NCBI RefSeq assembly: GCF_019112545.1
Contig: NW_025064947.1
Span: forward strand, 136,092-153,080
Direction of reading: 5' to 3'
DNA from: Guyanagaster necrorhizus
Taxonomy: Eukaryota > Basidiomycota > Agaricomycetes > Agaricales > Physalacriaceae
Length of the DNA stretch: 16,989 bases
Shown here: positions 1 through 8,895 of the stretch, in pieces
How positions within the stretch are numbered: the first letter of the stretch is position 1
Layout of the letters: each line of letters begins with the position of its first letter
Notes under the pieces: generated by a model
What the model was told of the DNA's origin: nothing
Database searches by the model: none
Seen by the model: the letters and a program-made list of their open reading frames with translations, nothing else
Translations under genes and position numbers: made by a program

Positions 1-897
1 AATATTAGGCAAAGAAGGCTGCAGTGTGAACTGCTGGGCGCCTTCTTCTGCACTGGCTCGGATGAATGTGGCAGCGGATATGATGGAGATCTTTGAGTGT
101 GCTTTCGTAGTAAAAGATTCTGAGGGAGGATAGGAGTAGATGGGTTCATATGGGAATGAAGTCCGCCGGCTACCCGATGTGGACTTGGAATGGGGTGAAG
201 CCCCAGAAGTTGGACTGATAGAGTCCGATGGGCACAGAAGTCCCGAAATTGAGCTGGAAGGCTCGGAAAGGGGTGGACTGTTGTCCTGTGGGCACGGAAG
301 TCCCGGATTTGAGCTGGAAGGCTCGGAAAAAAATGGACTGTTGTCCTGTGGGCACGGAAGTCCCTGGGATGTGGTGGAGGCCGTGGAATTGGTTGGAGTG
401 GGGTCCTGGTAGCTTGAATGGAAAATGATACTGTTCTCAGCCCAGTCAATCAGTGGATTGTAGCAGGAGAGCCAGTTGTATCCTAGGACAAGATTGAAAG
501 ACAAATCCAGAGGAGTGACATAAAAGTCGATGGGGAAGGTGTCTCCAGATGGAAAACAGATGGGGATGGTTGCAATTTGAGATATACGGCTCCCGATGGA
601 GCTATCAAATAATCGAAGTTGCACACTAGGGATGGTTTTAATGGGGATTTCATTGGCAGCTACATACTTAGTGTCAACAAAGCAGTGGCTAGAGCCAGAA
701 TCAATAAGGGCAAGAAAACGTAGGATGATACAAGTTGGGGAACCATCGGGTTCCATAGTAGTCGGCAATTCTGCTGAGAGGGGAATGTGGAAGGAGTGAT
801 TGGAAAGGGATGTTGCATTGAGAGTGATGACCTCCGGTGTGCGAATACAGTCGATGCAACCCTGAACTCGCACGGAGGGAACAGGGTTGCTTCCTAG
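1..897 (-). CDS. Pol N-terminal part: retropepsin-like aspartic protease and linker, partial
   Basis: This frame is -1 relative to gag and has no stop from the gag end to the window edge. It has no ATG of its own at the start, so it is probably reached by frameshifting. After about 65 residues comes LIDSGSSHCFVD, the DSG active site of a retroviral-type protease (GAT at 700-702), followed by LDLSFNLVLGYNWL, the usual flap/LGYNWL end of Ty3/Gypsy proteases. The protease would cleave the Gag-Pol polyprotein in virus-like particles. Downstream is a Pro/Ser-rich linker carrying about four copies of a 20-residue repeat, before the RT that should lie off the window. Protease residues look intact, unlike in element A. 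What is known of the family is the order gag-PR-RT-RH-IN; only PR is seen here. Confidence 0.85.
171..409 (-). repeat. Four-copy 60-bp in-frame tandem repeat in the Pol linker
   Basis: The period is exactly 60 bp, so each unit adds 20 residues without shifting the frame. Units 231-290 and 291-350 differ at only about seven positions; 171-230 and 351-409 are more diverged outer copies. On the coding strand a unit reads roughly GLPCPQDNSP followed by two variable residues and SEPSSSNP, a Pro/Ser/Cys-rich linker between protease and the expected RT. Copy number probably varies between element copies. Confidence 0.85.
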
Positions 898-903
898 TTT
901 TCC
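856..903 (-). promoter_or_regulatory. Putative -1 ribosomal frameshift signal between gag and pol
   Basis: On the coding strand the heptamer GGAAAAC (903-897) precedes the gag UAG (896-894). A 6-nt spacer (896-891) is followed by a perfect 9-bp stem, GCAACCCTG (890-882) pairing with CAGGGTTGC (864-856), with a 17-nt loop. Slipping back one base at the heptamer enters exactly the open protease frame. The heptamer is not a perfect X-XXY-YYZ site: the A-site shift AAC to AAA is good but the P-site shift GAA to GGA is weak. Spacer, stem and frame are all as expected for -1 frameshifting. Confidence 0.6.
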
Positions 904-2342
904 GACTCCGTCGGAGCCGGTTCCACGGGAGCAGTGTCGACCTCTGCTGCACGCCCCTTGGCGGAGGCTGCTGCCTTCCGCTTGTTGCAGTCCTCGGTCT
1001 TGTGTTTGGCTCCACAGAACATGCAAAGGTTGTTCTGGTGCCGGCGGTCTTTTTCTTCCTGAGTAAGACGGCCATCTTTGCCTAGCTTGTCGGCATAGGA
1101 CTTAGGGGCAGTAGATTTCGGTGTGGAGCTGGAGTCCAAGGAAGAAGTGTTAGACCCCTTGGATTTGGGGTTGGGGAATTTATTGTCCCAGTTTTCACGG
1201 GCAATTTCGGTCTTCCGGGTCCAGTAGCGAGCATCAAGTTCTTGGGCAAGGAAGCGCATATCACGAAGGTTGTTTGGCTTCCCATGGTGTGCCATGTCAT
1301 CCTTGATATGGGTGCAGAGGCCACGGTAAAAGGCATGGCAGAGGGAGTTATCTCCGTACCCAATTTGTGAAGCATACTGGTTGAATTGGACCATATACTT
1401 CATGATCCAATCACCATCACGCATCTGAAGGTGTTCTAATGCATCTTCAGCATCTCCAATAGCATCAAAGGGGCTGAAGTTGCTACGAAGCTCATCTAAG
1501 AAGGCTGCATAGGAGAATTGCCAGGCTGGTGGATTCCGCGGATTGGGGTTAAGAATGTCTGGTTTGAACCAGTTGAGCACGGTGCCGGCCAGGAATGAAA
1601 TGGCGTAGTTAACCTTGTTAGCATCCGTTGCAAACGTGGTAGGTCTGTCGTTGAAGTTCAACTGAAGGGAGACAATGAAAGCCTTTAGTTTGCGAGGGTC
1701 AGAGCCATCAAATGGTTCTGGTTCCTTGACCTTGGTATGGACAGTGGCTGGTTTAGGGTTGTTGAGGGAGGCAGAGACTCCTCGTAACAGGTTCATGAAT
1801 TCTAGGAACATGTCCTGCTGGTTTGGATTGTTACTTCCTGTGGGGCCATCAGCGCTGCCTGGGCCATTGGGACCACCTGATCCTCCTGGTCCTCCTGGTC
1901 CTCCTGGTCCACCTGGGAAAGGGTTTGGTGGATTGCCAGCCAGTTCCCATCAGATGGGAGTATGAGTAGGGGTGTCTTCATCTCTGCCCTCTGAGTCTGG
2001 GCTGTCTGGATTCCCATGATTGTTGCCCAGGGATAAGGGGTCTATTGGGGGGTCGGTTCGGGCACCATACATCAGGCTGGCCCATCAGGCCCCATTGGTT
2101 GGGATGCTGGTGGCGTCGAAAGGGTTAGGGGAATCATCATAATTAGGTTGGCAGGCAGTGAAGCTAGAGTGATGGTAGATTTCCCTACAGGAAGGTTGTC
2201 CTCCACTGGAGGCCGATCTGACAAGGCCTGGTTGTTCCTTTGAGGCAGAGGCCAGAATGTCTTCCATGGAAAACATGTTTGGATGGGTAGGCTGGGTTTG
2301 TTTGGGATCGGTTTCTGTGGGTTGGGTAAATGTGGTGGACAT
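894..2342 (-). pseudogene. Ty3/Gypsy gag (capsid/nucleocapsid), one frame broken by two TGA codons
   Basis: One frame runs from ATG at 2342 to TAG at 894-896, about 482 codons, with TGA at 2085-2087 and 1950-1952. The start is chosen because it is the first ATG of the frame and lies 40 nt after the LTR end. The N-terminus (MSTTFTQPTETDPKQTQ...) is polar; a Gly/Pro-rich segment (four 9-bp units) precedes the capsid-like domain, whose beginning reads VKEPEPFDGSDPRKLKAF and continues through YAAFLDELRSNFSPFDA. A nucleocapsid zinc knuckle, CMFCGAKHKTEDC, lies at 987-1025, with spacing CX2CX3HX4C, one residue shorter than the usual CX2CX4HX4C. An acidic tail ends the protein. Both stops are CGA-to-TGA compatible. 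From the ATG at 1811 a 305-residue capsid-plus-knuckle protein is still open. Confidence 0.85.
1881..1916 (-). repeat. 9-bp tandem repeat encoding Gly-Gly-Pro units in gag
   Basis: The plus-strand unit tcctcctgg occurs three times and then once as tccacctgg. In the gag frame this gives repeating Pro-Gly-Gly between the polar N-terminus and the capsid domain. The plus-strand reading (GPPGPPG) resembles collagen only by coincidence. Confidence 0.9.
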
Positions 2343-2369
2343 GATAAAATTTTTCGACTCAAGGGTTTG

Positions 2370-2380
2370 AGTTCAAATAT
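2370..2380 (-). other. Putative self-priming primer-binding site of element 1
   Basis: The coding strand reads ATATTTGAACT, starting 2 nt after the LTR end at 2383. There is no TGG, so a tRNA 3' end is not an obvious primer. The 11 nt can pair over their full length (ten Watson-Crick pairs and one G.U) with AGTTCGAATAT at 2622-2612, near the expected transcription start. A small hairpin (ACTCAA...TTGAGT) overlaps its downstream side. The arrangement follows the Tf1/Tf2 self-priming model; priming itself is inferred. Confidence 0.5.
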
Positions 2381-2382
2381 AC

Positions 2383-2874
2383 TGTTAGGAATGTGCCAAT
2401 CAAGTGGGCTTGAGTGCATGTGCGGAGTCCGGCAGAGTGCATGGGCATTGATGAAGCTATTGGCAACATCACCCTTGAGTCGGAGCCCAAGGATCTGGAT
2501 GGACAGAACGGAGTTCTGTCAGAGAAGTGAACAGGAGTATCCTTTGGAGCGGAATCCAACGGATGAGATAGGGAGGGGTGAGTACGAAGTGTAGATGGCT
2601 TATCCAAGTTGATATTCGAACTGAGTAGTTACAGTGATATACATGGCTTTATATACTAATGGTAGCTAATTCCGAGTCAGGTTCTATTGGGTTCTGGTGT
2701 GAATATTTGCTACCGAGTTCAGAGTCTAGGTATTACAATGTGAAATACAGATGTGAAATGATAATGGTGAAATGAAATTAGTAGGTAATGGGAAGCAGCC
2801 AGAGTCTGGTGGGTAGCATGATAGAATTTGTGGTTGGTTGAGGTGACATGGAGGCCGGCGGCATGCGCATAACA
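2383..2874 (-). repeat. 5' LTR of element 1 (492 bp)
   Basis: On the coding strand the LTR begins TGTTATGCGC (from 2874) and ends TTCCTAACA (at 2383), giving TGTTA...TAACA inverted ends. A TATA box lies inside at 2656-2648. Gag begins 40 nt after its 3' end, and its outer edge abuts the RNase H reading frame of element B. The partner LTR is outside the window, so the ends rest on the inverted termini, the composition jump at 2871-2875 and the reading frames either side. The flanking 5 bp, gccta at 2875-2879, would be the target duplication if the other side matches. Confidence 0.75.
2612..2656 (-). promoter_or_regulatory. LTR core promoter: TATA box and predicted start region
   Basis: TATATAAAG is read on the minus strand at 2656-2648. 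The predicted start, about 30 nt downstream, falls at 2622-2627. The sequence there begins AGTTCGAATAT (2622-2612), the same 11 nt that can pair with the putative primer-binding site. Confidence 0.6.
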
Positions 2875-3914
2875 GCCTACTCCAGTGAAGGCACCATTGG
2901 TGCCATCCTCTCTCAAGAACAGGATGGCAAATAGAGGCCAGTTGCATTCCTTTTGAAGGCACTCACAATCATGGAATGCAACTACAAAATCTACAACAAG
3001 GAACTTCTCATGATCATGCTTGCTCTGGCCAAATGGTGGCATTATCTCATTGAGGCAGTCTAGACTTTTGAGATCTGGACTGATCATCAGAATCTCTGAT
3101 ACTTTTGACTTCCCCAAAAGCTTAATCATCACCAAGCATGATGGGTTATAGAATTATCAGAATATGAATATACACTGCACTACAAAGCTGGTGCAGCCAA
3201 CAAGAAAGTGGATCTACTGAGTAGGAGGGTGGACCATGACCAGGGAGGAGGCAACAATGAAGGGGTGGTATTGCTCAGGCTGAAACACTTCTAAGCAATG
3301 ATCATGCTGACAGAGGAAGAAATCCATGAGTGCATCAAGAGCATGACCTAAGACACCCACAAGTGGGATAAACAAGTTGCTCCATTGCTCAATCATGAAC
3401 AAGAGATGAAGAAGAAGGACAGATTTACACTCCCAAGGATCAGGGACTCTATGGCAAAATCATCACCACATGTTATGATCATGTGACTGCTAGACACTCA
3501 GGTATTGTCAAGACCAAAAAACTAGTTCTATTAGAATATTGGTGGCCTAAGATGGGCAATGACATCACCAACTATATCAAAGCATGTGAGGTTTGCCAAC
3601 AAGGCAAATCCTTGACACAACCATGAGCTGCACCCCTACATCCAAATGAGGTCCCATCATCACCATAGATCTATATCTCCATAGACATGATTACTGGCCT
3701 TCTAGAAAGCAATAGCTATGATACCATTATCATCATAGTTGATTGCTTCTCCAAAGCAATCATTCCAATCATGTGCTCTACAGAGTTAACATTGGAAGAG
3801 TGGACATGGATTCTCCACAATAAGGTATATGCCAAATATAGCATGCCTCAAGTGATAATCTCTGATAGAGGCCCACAATTTGTTTCAAAATTCCTAGATG
3901 ACCTTTACTGACTC
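2875..3914 (+). pseudogene. Element B, left part: decayed Gypsy RNase H and integrase
   Basis: Plus-strand reading gives RNase H: AYSSEGTIGAILSQEQDGK, then FEIWTDHQNL and YTLHYKAGAANKKVDLLS, with stops at conserved Trp or Arg positions. The first catalytic Asp of the usual ADSSEG is Tyr at the junction. Next is the integrase zinc region (ARHSG... and ACEVCQQGK near 3580-3610) and the catalytic core with SIDMITGL and VIISDRGPQF (first and second Asp). It ends at KFLDDLY (about 3909), before the catalytic Glu, where the LTR of element A begins. The longest open piece is 3687-3911. The missing C-terminal part resumes at about 10641, so this is one element split by an insertion. Non-functional. 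Confidence 0.85.
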
Positions 3915-4377
3915 TGTTAGATCTAAGTGTCACATGAGCTATAACATATGATGAGCAGAAGCTTCCTCACACTTTGGGAAGTTGATTGAGCTCATTGATG
4001 CACTATCAGCTTGGTGTGTCACAAGACCTTAGGATTGGCTCAGGGATAGAATGGTATGTGAATAAACTTTAGCTCAAAGCTAGAGATTACCAGTGAGAGT
4101 GAGCATCCTTATATACTGTACAAGTCCTAGTTAATTATACTACTGCCTATTGTGTGTTGTCATATTCATTGTGCCTATTGTCCTTGGGCATCACTACTGT
4201 ATATAAAAGAATGATTGTGCATCATTGGACAATGCTGTTGTATCAAAAGACAATGACAGACTTGGCCAGTTGTGCTGACTAAGCCTTATCCCACAGTTCT
4301 AAGTGCTTGTGTTGGTGCTCTGACTAAGCATAAATAAGGGTTAATCAAAGAATAAAAAAATCATGAAAATTGTAACA
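3915..4377 (-). repeat. 3' LTR of element A (463 bp)
   Basis: On the coding strand it begins TGTTACAATT (from 4377) and ends AGATCTAACA (at 3915), with TGTTA...TAACA ends. It is preceded by the polypurine tract AAGGAAGGGG and TAA. A TATA-like TATATAAG lies at about 4116-4109. It shares blocks with the LTR at 11130-11600, including an identical 22-bp block at 4060-4081 and a GCTTAGTCAGAGCA-like block, so the two belong to the same family. Confidence 0.85.
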
Positions 4378-4380
4378 TTA

Positions 4381-4390
4381 CCCCTTCCTT
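4381..4390 (-). other. Polypurine tract of element A
   Basis: AAGGAAGGGG on the coding strand, three bases before the 3' LTR start. It would prime plus-strand DNA synthesis. The same position in element B holds GAGGGGG followed by TAA. Confidence 0.75.
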
Positions 4391-4410
4391 AAGACCATTG
4401 TTCCAATAGC

Positions 4411-5880
4411 TTAATTAAGGGATAATTCATAGTCATGTATGGCCTCTGCTGCATCCATGCATTTTTCATTTATCCACTGGTTTGATTCAGGCCCATAGCC
4501 TTTCCAACTGACCAGATAATCCACTATGGTAGTCATTCTCTCACTGTGTGCTTTGACTTTTTGCAGTTTGTGGTTTAATACCTGATCAATTTTGTAATGT
4601 TCCTTGTCATTGATCAGGTCTGGGGGCAGAGGAGGTGGACATTCCTGATTAGAGAATGCTGGTGTGATATAGAGCATTAGGAGTGTTTCATTGAAGACAT
4701 TGTGGACTTTCCAAGTGGTTGGAAGGTGTAATTTATATGCCAAATGTCTGACTTTGGCTAGAATTGTGAATGGTCCAGTTCATTTGGGACATGGAAGGTG
4801 TAGGTTGGTTGTGTCTAACCAGACCTTGTTGTTAACATTATAGATGTGAGCTGGTCACCAGTGTTTGTCATACTGCATTTTCATAGTTGAGGCAGCTTTT
4901 TCCAGTGCTGCCTTTGTTTCTTCATGAATCTTGGTCATGGTTGCAGCAAAATCAGAGGATGCTGGAGTAGTTGTGTGAGAGTATTTTGTTTGGGTGATGT
5001 GTGGGTGTCATTCATGATTGATAAAAAACAGGGTTTTTCCAGTGGCAAAATGAATACAGTTGTTGTGTTGGAAGGCTGCCAGTGCAAGCCATTCTGCTCA
5101 GTCATCTTGGTGATAATTAATAAATAGATAGAGGTATTTTTCCACCTCTTGATTGACTCACTTGGTCTGTCCATCTGTTTTGGAGATGGTAGGTGGTTGA
5201 AGCATTTTGTTTAATGCTTAGGAGTTGGTATAGGTCATCAAGGAACTTGGAGATGAACTGTGGTCTCCTGTCTGAGATGATGACTTGAGGCATGCCATAC
5301 TTGGCATATACTTTGTCACAGAGGATTTTTGCCCACTCTTCTGATGTTAGTTCAGTGGAACAGGTGATCAGAATGATCACTTTGGAGAATCAATCAACTA
5401 TGACAATAATGGCATCATAGCCAGTACAATGTAGTAGTCCAGTCACCATGTCCACTGAGATGTGGGTCTATGGTGATGATGGTATCTTATTCAGATGAAG
5501 GAGGGCAGCCTTGGATTGATTGGAGGATTTGCCTCTCTGGCAAACTTCACATGCTTTGACATACCGGGTAACATCTTGACCTAGTTTGGGCTATCAGTAC
5601 TCCTGCAGGATCAGTTCTTTGGTTTTGGCAATACCAGGATACCCTGCTATCGCATGGTCATGGCAGGTGGCAATAATTTCTCCTTATAGTGCATGGTCTC
5701 AGAGAATATAGATTCGACCATCATAGTGAATCATTCCTTCCCCTCTTGTCATTTTCTGCTCATGGTTTAGTAATAGGGTCATGTGCTGGTTCCACATACT
5801 TGTGTTCCTGATGATACTTTTGATCTGTTTGTGGATTTCCTCCTCCATAGGCATGATCATTGCTCTAAAATATTCTGGGT
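4411..5880 (-). pseudogene. Element A integrase with C-terminal chromodomain, decayed
   Basis: Read leftward, the zinc region is seen as DVTRYVKACEVCQRGKS (about 5575-5525). The core keeps MPQVIISDRRPQFISKFLDDLY, where the usual DRGPQF has become DRRPQF. Past it the frame shifts: TTYHLQNRWTDQ replaces the normal HPQTDGQT segment, so the catalytic Glu region is garbled. The C-terminus is open from 4743 to the stop at 4411 and ends in a chromodomain: VDYLVSWKGYGPESNQW, with aromatic and Glu residues in place and a final helix AAEAIHDYEL. Chromodomains of this class steer integration to marked heterochromatin. The terminal TAA is probably the native end, since the polypurine tract and LTR follow at once. 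Confidence 0.85.
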
Positions 5881-5884
5881 GGAT

Positions 5885-7345
5885 CAGGATGACCCCTTCA
5901 TTATCATGTTCTCTTTGATCATGATTAGCTCACTGACTAAGTAGATCAGCTTTCTTGTTTGCTGTCTTGGCCTTATAGTGTAGGGTGTACAGGTACTGGC
6001 TAAGTTCAGTGACCCAGCATGCCTGTCAATGATTGAGTTTCTGTGGTTGTCAGAAGTATTGGAGGTTCTGGTGGTCTGTCCAGATCTCAAATATTTGGGT
6101 TTCTCCAATGAAATAATATCACCACTCCTCTAGGGCCAACATTATTGCCAGTAATTCCTTGTTGTAGATTTCATAGTTTCTTTTGATGGTGGAAAGGGCT
6201 TTGGAAAGGAATGCTACTGGCCACCATTTTCCTTCTTGCTCCTGTGATAGGATGGCTCCTATCACTCCTTCACTGGAATCAGCTTCTACATGGAATCTTC
6301 CTTCTTGTGTTGGTATCATGAGTACCATATCTTTGGCCAGTCAGACCACCTTACTGTAGTCTCAAATGAATCACCAGTAGAAATTAGTAAACCCAAGGAA
6401 TGATTATAGTTCCTTCTTCTTTGTGGGTTTCAGCTATTCTACCACCTCAGCAACCTTGATTGGGTCCATTCAGATGCTGCCTTTGCTGATTATGATGCCA
6501 AGGTATTTAGTCTGCAACATCTTGAACTCGTACTTCTCTGCCTTGAGGAATAACTTGTGTTTCCTCATGAGAGCCAACACCTGTCATACTAGCTATTGAT
6601 GTTCATCCTTAGTCTTTGACATTATTAAAATATCATCTAGATATATGGTGACCTTTCCAGTGGCAATGAGGTCCTTGAATATGTTGTTCATCATCCACTG
6701 GAATGTTGTGGGTGAATTGATAAGCCCAAAGAACATTACAGTGGGCTCAAACAACCCATGATTCATTCTGAATGCAGCCTTTCACTCGTCTCCCTCTTTG
6801 ATGTGCACATTATTGTATCCCCATCAGATATCAAGCTTTGTATAGTATTTGGCTCCCCATAACTTGTCTATCAGTTCTGAGATTAAGGGGAGTGGATACC
6901 AGTTCTTGATCATCATTTTATTTAGCTTTTGATAATCCTAAACCAGTCAGAGTTTCTCATCCTTCTTCTTAACAAAGAAGAATGGTGATGCCATTGGAGA
7001 TTTGGAGGGACAGATTCTCCTGCTTGAGAGGTTTTCATCAAGGAACTTGTTGAGTTCCTGCTGTTCATTATTTCTAAGGGGGTATGTTTTGCAGTTGAGG
7101 TTAGTGTTGGCATTTGGAATTAGCTTAATTGCATGGTCCCATGGTTTCAGGGCAGGTAGCTCATCAAAGCTCTCTTTTTTGAAGAGGTCCTTGAAGTTCT
7201 GAGCCCATTTGAGCATCATTTCTTTGAATGTCCTTTCTCCCTTTTCAGCATTTGCTTTGGCAGCTAGGTCATTAGCATGGTGCATGGCATGAATGCATAT
7301 CTCCTCCTGTATGTCAATAGCCAGAATGGAGTCTCCTTCCTCCAT
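5885..7345 (-). pseudogene. Element A reverse transcriptase and RNase H, decayed
   Basis: Read leftward from 7345, the N-terminal RT part contains PWDHAIKLIPNA and KTYPLRNNEQQELNKFLDE, then MASPFFFVKKKDEKL, KLDIWWGYNNVHI (usually KLDIRWGYNNVRI) and an intact catalytic YLDD at 6643-6632. Stops interrupt before and after, often where Trp or Arg is expected. RNase H follows with EADSSEGVIGAILSQEQEGK, NYEIYNKELLAIMLALEEW, FEIWTDHQNLQYF and ANKKADLLSQ. The polymerase would copy element RNA and RNase H would remove it; neither can be made from this copy. The Arg-to-Trp changes and TGA stops are as expected from CpG loss. Confidence 0.88.
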
Positions 7346-7426
7346 TTTCTTGTCCCACCTATCTTTCAGGTCCTTGTCAGGCAGTTCAAAATGAAGTTTT
7401 CAGCATTTACACCAGGTGAAGGTTAC

Positions 7427-7745
7427 TCATCTGGTCTTCCAGTTGATTAGCAGGTTGTGCCTGATTAACCAGTTGTGCCTTAGGAACACCTCTTTTGCTC
7501 TGAGATCAGTTATGGTCAGGTCAATCCTTTTGGAATGATCTCTGATCATTAGCCTGAGCTTGATGAACTCAGTGATCAAGCCAGCCAGATTTTTGGTTTC
7601 ATTGGTATTATACATGGGTATTGGTGTCACAGTAGAGCAGGTTGGAAGTTTGTGCTTGTCAATAAAAGCACAGTTAATCAAGCTGCCAGTGCATCTGCTA
7701 TCCACCAAAATAGTTACAGTGTGGCTGGCTTGATTTGTGAGTGTT
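7427..7745 (-). pseudogene. Element A aspartic protease, active site altered
   Basis: The coding strand reads VTILVDSRCTGSLINCAFIDKH: the DSG active-site triplet is now DSR (7702-7694), a Gly-to-Arg change compatible with CpG loss. The distal motif VFLRHNWL replaces the usual VFLGHNWL or VLGYNWL. About 93 residues are open from 7708 to 7427. The piece joins gag-side linker sequence (about 7750-8125) on its right and the RT on its left. The fold can still be recognised, but the enzyme would be inactive. Confidence 0.8.
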
Positions 7746-8895
7746 TCAATCTGAGCCTTGATGATCAGATCTTATTTGGTGGTTTTGGTTCACTGAATGA
7801 AACACCTTGGCCCTTGCAGCTCATTGAGCCATTCAAGGGCTCAGCACCTCTCTGCTTCTTTAATTCCTTTGATCATTTTGTCAATCACTTCCTCAGCTCA
7901 GGCCTTGTGTACTCAGTTCTTGAGTATGGCTTTTGCTGCTTCTTTGGTTGGAGCTTCCTTGATGGCATGCCAAGTCCATTCAGTGTTGAAGAGCTTGAGC
8001 CATACCTTGGGGGTCTCTCCCCCTGTTTGGCCTGAAGGCATTTGAGTCTTTTGCTTTGGTGATTCCTTGGTGTGCAAAGTAGAAGTGTATTTGGGTATAT
8101 CTGAATGCATGCATAATTTAGGCATATTTGTAACTACAGAGGAATAATTAGTCCAACTAGCAGCTATTGTTCACACACCATGAAGTCCTTTGGCTGGTCC
8201 AGTGGAATCACTCACTGACTGGCCCCATCTTTTACCTCCTCCACCTTCATATCTGCACCAAGTTCTTCTTCTTCTTTTTGCAGTTTGGTAATTTGGGTGT
8301 GGATATCTTTATGGGTTCTCTTCTTCTTCAGGCAGTCCTTTGCAATGTGACTCTTTTGGCCATAGTTAAAGCACTTACTCTCCTTCCTCATCTGGTCAAT
8401 GTCCATGGGCTTCTCTGCCCCTGTGTATGTCATTCCTGTCTCTGTCTTTTGTGTGCTATATGATGGTGAAGCCAAAGAGGGCACCAATGATTTCCTGGCA
8501 GTTGTCTCCAATAATTTGTTCAGGGTTGGTGGGGTCAATTTCTTGAGGTAGTCTTGTAGTGTTGACTGTTCTGCTCTCTGCTTTTGTCACTCCTTGGACA
8601 TCTTGACAATCCTCTCCTTCTATTCATTGTATCTGACTGACATCAAGGCCTTGATGCTGATCATAGAGATCATCATGACATAAGAGGAGGGGACCCCTCA
8701 CTTGAGGACCTTGACCATTTGGCTATTGTTGGCTGTATTGTCTCAAATTCTGGTGAGTTTCACAAGGCATTCCAACTCATTGAAATAGTCTGTTGCCACC
8801 CTATCACCCATTTTGTACTCCTTGATCTTCTCTTTGTGCACCTCCTGCATGGCTGGATCAATGAATTTGTTATGGAACATCTGTTTGAATACTGG
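7746..8895 (-). pseudogene. Element A gag, C-terminal part and linker, decayed and truncated
   Basis: The recognisable protein starts near 8890 with SSPVFKQMFHNKFIDPAMQEVHK and GDRVATDYFNELECLVKL, a retrotransposon capsid-type helical region, and continues with stops to an open piece 8538-8212. That piece holds a nucleocapsid knuckle CFNYGQKSHIAKDC (8373-8333), in which the second Cys is Tyr and a Gly is Ser, so zinc binding is lost. A Lys/Glu-rich coiled segment follows (KLQKEEEELGADMK). The linker 8125-7913 reads EWTWHAIKEAPTKEAAKAIL. The N-terminal half of gag is absent; the match ends at a junction with a segment also present at the right window edge. Confidence 0.8.

Larger units (their letters stand above)
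1..2874 (-). mobile_element. Element 1: CpG-rich Ty3/Gypsy LTR retrotransposon, 5' portion, cut by the left edge
   Basis: This minus-strand element is read from right to left: 5' LTR, putative primer-binding site, gag with a zinc knuckle, then protease in the -1 frame. Reverse transcriptase, integrase and the 3' LTR would lie beyond position 1. Base composition differs sharply from the DNA to its right: CpG is common here and nearly absent from 2875 onward. It sits directly against a decayed RNase H reading frame of another Gypsy element, so it is a nested and later insertion. The protease frame is fully open for about 900 nt, which suggests recent activity, although gag carries two TGA codons. 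The Gypsy assignment rests on gag and protease features; RT order cannot be seen. Confidence 0.85.
3915..8895 (-). mobile_element. Element A: decayed, 5'-truncated Ty3/Gypsy chromoelement
   Basis: Read leftward the order is partial gag, protease, RT, RNase H, integrase, chromodomain, polypurine tract and 3' LTR, the Ty3/Gypsy order. The N-terminal half of gag and the 5' LTR are missing; the coding match stops near 8895. It lies inside the integrase frame of element B on the opposite strand. Protein sequences of A and B are close (RNase H EADSSEGVIGAILSQEQEGK versus AYSSEGTIGAILSQEQDGK), so both belong to one family or sister families. Almost every domain holds stops, and CpG is nearly absent. 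Confidence 0.9.

Noticed and set aside
140..428. Plus-strand open frames with repeated Gly/Glu-rich units
   Set aside because: Antisense of the 60-bp repeat in the protease-RT linker, whose minus-strand frame continues from a clear protease.
701..1085. Open frames on both strands overlapping the gag/protease junction
   Set aside because: Shadows: gag and the -1 protease frame account for the region with recognisable motifs.
1675..1965. Plus-strand frame with collagen-like GPPGPPGPPG
   Set aside because: Antisense shadow of the Gly/Pro-rich part of gag, created by the 9-bp repeat; the minus strand has the domain evidence.
1945..2090. Intron in gag removing the segment with both TGA codons
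   Set aside because: No GT...AG pair placed to remove both stops while keeping frame; the intervening 45 codons read as plausible Gag.
2875..2879. Target-site duplication gccta of element 1
   Set aside because: Only one side of the insertion is in the window, so it cannot be confirmed.
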